Source of the DNA: Spirochaetaceae bacterium
GTDB taxonomy: Bacteria > Spirochaetota > Leptospiria > Leptospirales > Leptonemataceae
Direction of reading: 5' to 3'
DNA length: 64,000 nt
Assembly (NCBI GenBank): GCA_002729885.1
Contig: PBUB01000027.1
Location: 1-64,000 of the forward strand
Shown: piece after piece, positions 59,518 to 64,000 of the stretch
Numbering within the stretch: the first letter of the stretch is position 1
Layout of the letters: every line of letters starts with the position of its first letter
Notes under the pieces: generated by a model
Database searches by the model: none
Told to the model about the DNA's origin: nothing
What the model saw: only the letters and a program-made list of their open reading frames with translations
Program-made: the position numbers and the translations under genes

Positions 59518-60578
59518 TGAAATGCCAGGGATCTATAAGCCAGCTGATTTACGGTACCGGCAACGTATAGATCCAGGTCAGGACAGTAATAGTTAATAGC
59601 TCCCGATGCGCCTGAATGCCCAATATATGCCGGAAGCGCCTTAAACGGGGAAAAGATTCGGGGTAGCCTGTAGAGCATAAATCCATAACCGTATTGAAAG
59701 GGAAAGAATAGTGGGTTCCATTGCTGCATTCTTTGAACGGTCCGTTCGCTCAAGAGTCTTTCCTGAATCAGGGATCTCAGAAAGCGAATCTGCTCTTCTG
59801 GATTCGACACCAGAGATCCGTCAGTGCGAAAAGAGCTCATTGCAAGAGGTATGTCCAGCCATCGATCTTTATACAGGAATGGCGCGGGAGGTTTCCTGGT
59901 AGTCTGGGAATGATCTCTGCCAAATAGATATGTATGGTTCAAGTCCAGAGGCTTGAATATCAATTCGTTCAATGCCTGCTCCATGGGCTTGCCGGTAACC
60001 GATTCCAGAATTGCACCCAGCAGCTGATAGTTTGTGTCTGAATAATGTGCTCTGTAATCATTACCTTCTGCAGCGGCTGGAGGGAAGGGAGGTTTCATTT
60101 TCCGGGCTCGATCCAGTGCAAAGTTCAGATCCCAGGCCTGGTCTCGTTCCAGCAGGCTGCGAAGTAGCGAACCAGTACCTGTGCCTCCCTGTTCAAAATA
60201 ATCCGGGATTCCCGAAGTATGGCCGAGCAAATGGTAGATGCAAATATCTGATGTGTAATCCCTGCCGCGAAAGGTATGCAAGCCAGCTAGATCCAGCTCT
60301 GGCAAATACTCTGCCATGGGCTTTTCAATACCGAGTTTTCCCTGCTCATGTAGAATAAAAATGGCAGCTGCTGTGAATGTCTTGGTTGCGCTGGCTGTGA
60401 AGTAGGGCGAATCGGCCTTCATTCCTGGCTCACCAACTTCGGGAGTAACCCCTGTCCAGACAAAGGAGCCGTCGCCGGATTCTATTCTCAGACTGGCACT
60501 TTGAATCTTTTTGCTGCGAATTGTGGATTGAAATATCTGATCCAGTTTTTCCCGTTGCCAGGGTTGCCTTTTATTCAT
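59484..60578 (-). CDS. Beta-lactamase-fold serine hydrolase (class C/DD-peptidase family)
   Basis: This 364-residue protein belongs to the beta-lactamase/esterase/DD-peptidase superfamily. Catalytic motifs are S-x-x-K in 'FTASATKTFTAAAIF', Y-x-N-like 'HYSDTNYQLLGAIL' and the third motif region 'YIGHSGASGAINYY' (H-x-G). No signal peptide is evident, so it is probably cytoplasmic and more like an esterase or peptidase than a resistance enzyme. 'LGHTSGIPDYF' is the family's 'LLxHTSG'. The start ATG 60578 has no strong ribosome site. The natural substrate is unknown. Confidence 0.88.
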   Translation of the reverse strand: MNKRQPWQREKLDQIFQSTIRSKKIQSASLRIESGDGSFVWTGVTPEVGEPGMKADSPYFTASATKTFTAAAIFILHEQGKLGIEKPMAEYLPELDLAGLHTFRGRDYTSDICIYHLLGHTSGIPDYFEQGGTGTGSLLRSLLERDQAWDLNFALDRARKMKPPFPPAAAEGNDYRAHYSDTNYQLLGAILESVTGKPMEQALNELIFKPLDLNHTYLFGRDHSQTTRKPPAPFLYKDRWLDIPLAMSSFRTDGSLVSNPEEQIRFLRSLIQERLLSERTVQRMQQWNPLFFPFQYGYGFMLYRLPRIFSPFKALPAYIGHSGASGAINYYCPDLDLYVAGTVNQLAYRSLAFQWMSRVAAAMS

Positions 60579-60676
60579 TCTGTTCGAAATTCCGTTCTTT
60601 GTTTGTATTGGTTCTGGCGATGCACGGCCTGAAGGCGTCCGCTATTTGTCTGACAATGCATTTTCGCAAAGACCGT

Positions 60677-61867
60677 CTATTCTATCATCTCAATCTGGCT
60701 GGCGGCCCGGGCTGCTCGATCTCTGGCTTCCTGCACTGTAGATCCTCGAGCCAGCACAACTCCCATTCGCCTGTGACCGTGGATCTCAGGTTTTCCAAAC
60801 AATCTGAGTTGAACGTCGGAATCCGCCAGAGCTTTATCCAGTCCTGCAAACCTGGGCTTCTGGCTCTGGCCTGCGAACACCAGGGCATTACTGGCACAGG
60901 CTCCCAGCTGTCGAATCCCGGGGATGGGAAGATCCAGAATCGCCCTTGCATGAAGTGCGAATTCGCTCAGGTCCTGACTGAGCAGAGTTACCAGTCCGGT
61001 ATCGTGGGGCCTGGGACTGACTTCGCTGAACCATACTTCATCTCCCTTTACAAATAGCTCCACTCCGAAAATTCCCTGACCGCCCAGATTATCGGTGATG
61101 GCCCGGGCTATGGACATGGATCGCTCCAGTGCTGTATCGCTCATAGGATGGGGCTGCCAGCTTTCGCGATAATCTCCATCCACCTGTTTGTGGCCTACCG
61201 GAGCACAAAAGGAAGTACCTGATTTGTGTCGGACTGTAAGCAGAGTGATCTCATAGTCGAAATCAATGAATCCTTCAATAATAATGCGGCCTTTTCCGGC
61301 CCGCCCTCCCTGCTGAGCGTAGTCGAAAGCAGCGTCTATGGCATCCGGTCCGTCGGACTGCCGAACCAGGCTCTGGCCTTTGCCTGAACTGCTCATTACT
61401 GGCTTAACCAGAAAGGGCAGACCTATTTCTTCAACGGCCGCGCGGTATTGATCCCTGGTTTCTGCGAATCTGTATTTAGAAGTAGGTAGCTGTAGCTCTT
61501 CTGCGGCCAGTTTGCGAATACCTTCTCGATCCATGGTCAATCGCACAGCTCTGGCTGTGGGAATAACTGGAAATCCTTCTCTTTCCAGCTTGAGTAGCTC
61601 TTCGGTGGCTATGGCTTCAATTTCAGGAACTATGTAGTGTGGTTTCCCTTTCTCGATGACATTTCGCAACGCGAAACCATCCAGCATGTCTATTACGTGG
61701 CTTCTATGAGCAACCTGCATTCCAGGTGCGCTGGCATAGCGGTCCACGGCTATTACCTCCACTCCAAGTCTCTGCAGTTCTATGATTACTTCCTTGGCAA
61801 GCTCGCCCGCTCCGCAAAACAATACTCTGGTGGCCGATGCAGATAGTGGAGTTCCAATGGCTGTCAT
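60677..61867 (-). CDS. purT: Formate-dependent phosphoribosylglycinamide formyltransferase
   Basis: PurT converts glycinamide ribonucleotide, formate and ATP to the formyl form, an alternative to PurN in purine synthesis. The 396-residue ATP-grasp enzyme begins '[19 protein letters not shown]' and has '[20 protein letters not shown]', '[17 protein letters not shown]', '[17 protein letters not shown]', '[19 protein letters not shown]' and '[20 protein letters not shown]'. The start at ATG 61867 matches the family's N-terminus; a TTG at 61903 would add 12 residues inside a leader hairpin. The leader on this strand carries two hairpins (61881-61962). Confidence 0.96.
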   Translation of the reverse strand: MTAIGTPLSASATRVLFCGAGELAKEVIIELQRLGVEVIAVDRYASAPGMQVAHRSHVIDMLDGFALRNVIEKGKPHYIVPEIEAIATEELLKLEREGFPVIPTARAVRLTMDREGIRKLAAEELQLPTSKYRFAETRDQYRAAVEEIGLPFLVKPVMSSSGKGQSLVRQSDGPDAIDAAFDYAQQGGRAGKGRIIIEGFIDFDYEITLLTVRHKSGTSFCAPVGHKQVDGDYRESWQPHPMSDTALERSMSIARAITDNLGGQGIFGVELFVKGDEVWFSEVSPRPHDTGLVTLLSQDLSEFALHARAILDLPIPGIRQLGACASNALVFAGQSQKPRFAGLDKALADSDVQLRLFGKPEIHGHRRMGVVLARGSTVQEARDRAARAASQIEMIE

Positions 61868-61880
61868 GCTTTGCAAGAGC

Positions 61881-61962
61881 CCCGGTTTTTCTGGACCGGG
61901 CAAGAAAAATTGCTGCCAATACCCAAAAAGAATCGGGCCTGTAAGTCAATGAAACAGGCCCG
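61881..61962 (-). promoter_or_regulatory. purT: purT leader with terminator-like hairpin
   Basis: Read on the minus strand, CGGGCCTGT / ACAGGCCCG (61962-61934, 9-bp stem) is followed by ATTCTTTTT. That is a terminator shape placed 67 bases before the purT start. A second hairpin, CCCGGT / ACCGGG (61900-61881), lies between it and the start. No minus-strand gene directly upstream needs a terminator, so attenuation of purT is possible. Confidence 0.4.
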
Positions 61963-62045
61963 GAGGTCCTTCTGTCAAAAAGTGACGGAGCAGTGGCTGG
62001 ACAGGTTATCCGAGAATTCACATATAATAAGGATGAAGTAGAATC

Positions 62046-62489
62046 ATGATCTTTGCGATAGCGGCATTATTTTTAATTGTGGGAATAGGAGCTCTACTGG
62101 CTGCCGGAAAACAACTGAGCCGAAGAAAACAGTTACTACAGTGGCCGGAGGTATCGGTCCGTATTCTCAGCCGGGATGTAGTAGGGACCCGTCGACCGGG
62201 GGGCGGACCTCCGGGTTTTCGCAAAGAAGCCAAAATGACATTTGAGCAAATAGAAGGTGGAACTGTTTCATCCGTCATCTTTCCTGAATCCCCCATCTCG
62301 GATGCCCGGACCATCGAAAGATGGATGGATAGATTTCCAGAGATTGTACCGGCTCGCATGAATCCCGAAAACCCTTCCGATCTGGTACTGCTGCATGGCA
62401 GGGCCACACTCATCTACGTCATCCTGGCAGTGGGAATTCTGGCCATCTCAGTGGGACTGAGTATAGCTCTTCTGGCATTGCTGTTCTAG
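62046..62489 (+). CDS. Two-TM protein, DUF3592-like
   Basis: A 147-residue membrane protein. A first TM helix ('IFAIAALFLIVGIGALLAA') leads to a soluble middle domain, then a last TM helix ('IYVILAVGILAISVGLSI'). The middle part ('QWPEVSVRILSRDVVG' near the start and 'ARMNPENPSDLVL' near the end) follows the DUF3592 pattern 'WP-x-x-x-a-x-I' ... 'v-Y-n-P-x-n-P-x-x-a-x-l'. The function is unknown. ATG 62046 has AAGGA 14 bases upstream. Confidence 0.75.
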   Translation: MIFAIAALFLIVGIGALLAAGKQLSRRKQLLQWPEVSVRILSRDVVGTRRPGGGPPGFRKEAKMTFEQIEGGTVSSVIFPESPISDARTIERWMDRFPEIVPARMNPENPSDLVLLHGRATLIYVILAVGILAISVGLSIALLALLF

Positions 62490-62670
62490 AAAAGCGAAGG
62501 ACAAAGCGAAAGGCCGATCATCGCTCAAGGCAATGCATATTTCAGACAACTTAGTTTCGGCCGCACCACTGAGGCCAGTCTAAGGCAGGTACCAGGGATT
62601 TCAAGAATCTTCGCCCGGCCCAGGGCTCTGAAGAACTCAGAAACATCGTCCTGGCGGGAGGCTAAAGATT

Positions 62671-62985
62671 TCAGGGAGTCTCGTTTAAATCGGAGCAGTT
62701 TTCTGGGTTTCCATGATCCTGTATACAGCTATTGAGACAAACCTCAATTTCGTTGCTGCCGTGCTGAGGTGGATACCTGCGATTGCACTCCTCAAAGCAT
62801 TGCTTCAGCCGGGCGCAGTAATCCGGTGAGCTCTGTTCCTTCCTTGTACCGCAGCCAATTGCTGCAATAAGTAGAATCGTCAAGGCCAGGATAGCTGATC
62901 CCCGGATGGCACGGCCGGTAGCGGTACTGCCGGAACCTGAATCACTTTGTTCTCTGGATGGAATTCCATTATGTCTAATTTTCAT
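62671..62985 (-). CDS. Small Cys-rich lipoprotein
   Basis: A 104-residue protein with a long polar N-terminus, a hydrophobic helix and a lipobox ('LLIAAIGC', Cys45). The mature part has six further Cys ('YCARLKQCFEECNRRYPP', 'EVCLNSCIQDHG', 'ENCSDL'), with spacing like small disulfide-knotted helical hairpins (C-x4-C-x3-C and C-x3-C). The start at ATG 62985 is set by AGGAG (62995-62991), which overlaps the stop of the upstream hydrolase gene, so the two are cotranscribed. No family is recognised. Confidence 0.75.
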   Translation of the reverse strand: MKIRHNGIPSREQSDSGSGSTATGRAIRGSAILALTILLIAAIGCGTRKEQSSPDYCARLKQCFEECNRRYPPQHGSNEIEVCLNSCIQDHGNPENCSDLNETP

Positions 62986-62993
62986 ATGCACTC

Positions 62994-63977
62994 CTAGACT
63001 TCTAGCTCCAGCCCCTCATAGGCTATCTTGATTTCCAGCTCGGATGTGTTATCCACATCCATCATCTCTCTATACCTCAGGGCTCGCAGGAAGACCTCAT
63101 CCAGTTTTTCGTCAGAATAGGAAGGATCATGATGGAACAGAATGAGTTTTTTTACACCGGCTCGCATGGCGATGTCTGTGGCAATGGAAGCGGAGCTGTG
63201 TCCCCAGTCAATTTTCTGGAGCTGCTCTTCGAAGGTATACTGGGTATCAAAAATCAATACGTCTGCCCCTTTGAAATACTCAATATAGGATTCCACATCG
63301 TCCATATCGTCGGACCGAAATTCCGCATCGCTTCCAAATATCAGGACTCGACCGTCTTCTTCCAGGCGATAGGAATAGGAGCCTCCGGGATGCTTCATTC
63401 CCTTGGTGCTGATGTTCAGGCCATACAGCGGCCAGGTTTCCCCTTCTTTGTGCTGATAGAATTTCTTGGTGGCATCCATACCGTCGAAAGCCACTGGAAA
63501 GTGTCTTTCATTGTGCTGGTACCGTAGCCTCTGTTCTATTTCATCGCTGATTGCATGAATGTGGAATTCGTTTCCTTCAATAAAAAAGGGAATAAAGAAA
63601 GGCAGGCCCTGGATATGGTCCCAGTGCGTATGAGTGAACAGAAAGGTGGCCGATCCTCGGCCTTCCAGGTAGCCTTCGTCCAGAAGCTTGACTCCCAGTT
63701 CTCGAAGTCCTGTGCCTGCATCTACAATAACCAGGTCATTGTTCTTCGTGCGAATCTCCAGGCAGGTTGTATTGCCGCCGTAGGTATGGCTGAGCGAAAA
63801 GGGCAGAGAATCGATAAAACGATCCACAGAGGGTTCATCTATGACATCGGAAGGGGTGGCATAGGTAAGGATGCGTTTGAGCTTATCTCGAAAGGTATGG
63901 CCTTTCACTGGAGTGGCAATGGATCCTCGAACTCCCCAGAACTTCACCTTCATGGGCACAGGATTGTCCATCCCCAT
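62994..63977 (-). CDS. Metallo-beta-lactamase-fold hydrolase
   Basis: A 327-residue cytoplasmic protein with the RNase Z/phosphodiesterase-type fold. It has 'VKFWGVRGSIATP' (typical of this subgroup), 'TYGGNTTCLEIRTKN', 'LVIVDAGTGLRELG', the zinc motif 'FTHTHWDHIQGLPFF' (H-x-H-x-D-H), 'LIFGSDAEFRSDD', 'GADVLIFDTQYTFEE', 'WGHSSASIATDIA' and 'KLILFHHDPSYSD'. The pattern is that of a class II-like cyclic-nucleotide phosphodiesterase or a related hydrolase; the substrate is unproven. The start ATG at 63977 or the later Met before 'KVKFWG' are both possible. The lipoprotein gene follows nine bases downstream. Confidence 0.9.
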   Translation of the reverse strand: MGMDNPVPMKVKFWGVRGSIATPVKGHTFRDKLKRILTYATPSDVIDEPSVDRFIDSLPFSLSHTYGGNTTCLEIRTKNNDLVIVDAGTGLRELGVKLLDEGYLEGRGSATFLFTHTHWDHIQGLPFFIPFFIEGNEFHIHAISDEIEQRLRYQHNERHFPVAFDGMDATKKFYQHKEGETWPLYGLNISTKGMKHPGGSYSYRLEEDGRVLIFGSDAEFRSDDMDDVESYIEYFKGADVLIFDTQYTFEEQLQKIDWGHSSASIATDIAMRAGVKKLILFHHDPSYSDEKLDEVFLRALRYREMMDVDNTSELEIKIAYEGLELEV

Positions 63978-64000
63978 AGTCCGTAAACCGATTTCCCCGG

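Noticed and set aside
1..64000. CRISPR arrays, insertion sequences, integrases, phage genes, toxin-antitoxin or restriction systems
   Set aside because: I looked for repeat-spacer arrays, transposase or integrase motifs and defence genes on both strands and found none.

Overview
The window reads as a stretch of ordinary spirochaete chromosome. I see no rRNA, tRNA, CRISPR array, phage module or insertion sequence. The strongest taxonomic marker is at the left end: a cytoplasmic filament protein (CfpA), a protein of spirochaetes. It is joined by a very long membrane-anchored coiled-coil protein next to recX (SpiroCoCo type) and four 7TM sensors or phosphatases of the 7TMR-DISM style that is abundant in Leptospira and relatives. 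An LpxL-type lipid A acyltransferase implies a lipopolysaccharide outer membrane, which argues against Borrelia and Treponema. I infer a member of the Leptospirales with moderate GC, closer to Leptonema or Turneriella than to pathogenic Leptospira. The species cannot be named from this window.

Layout. 1-7.7 kb: cfpA with a strong terminator, then a tight four-gene operon of unknown function (unknown two-domain protein, DUF6602-like protein, VWA lipoprotein with an FHA-like tail, large one-TM protein with a LysM-like end). 8-12.4 kb: GAF-GGDEF protein, a pyruvate phosphate dikinase-like protein with a decayed ATP-binding half, and two tiny paralogous Cys/His proteins behind a Fur-box-like palindrome. 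12.6-20.9 kb: BASS transporter, DAHP synthase, MptE-like (DUF115) protein, an RNA polymerase omega-like protein with a very acidic tail, trxB, DUF2203, peroxiredoxin and leucyl aminopeptidase. 21.1-26.9 kb: a CzcCBA-type metal-efflux operon that looks damaged, because the adaptor lacks its centre and czcA has an in-frame TGA. 27-36.6 kb: saccharopine dehydrogenase-like protein, DUF1858, a PTPS-III-like pterin enzyme, a giant 7TM/pseudokinase/REC/SpoIIE protein, SpiroCoCo protein, RecX, DUF1232-like protein. 36.8-45.7 kb: methyltransferase, a citrate synthase homologue without one catalytic His, DUF350, lytic transglycosylase, and an rsgA-7TM-7TM operon. 45.7-56 kb: histidine kinase, glpK, several membrane proteins including DUF4234 types, a PAS hybrid kinase, LpxL. 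56-64 kb: PhzF-like protein, 7TM-SpoIIE lipoprotein, beta-lactamase-fold hydrolase, purT with a hairpin-rich leader, DUF3592-like protein, Cys-rich lipoprotein, metallo-beta-lactamase-fold hydrolase.

The main theme is signalling in which enzymatic domains have lost key residues. Three 7TM proteins keep a histidine-kinase layout but lack the phosphoacceptor His, and two of these three are translationally coupled. A dikinase-like and a citrate synthase-like protein also lack expected catalytic residues. The best candidates for an undescribed system are the operon behind cfpA (2240-7689) and the coupled 7TM pseudokinase pair (40439-44526).
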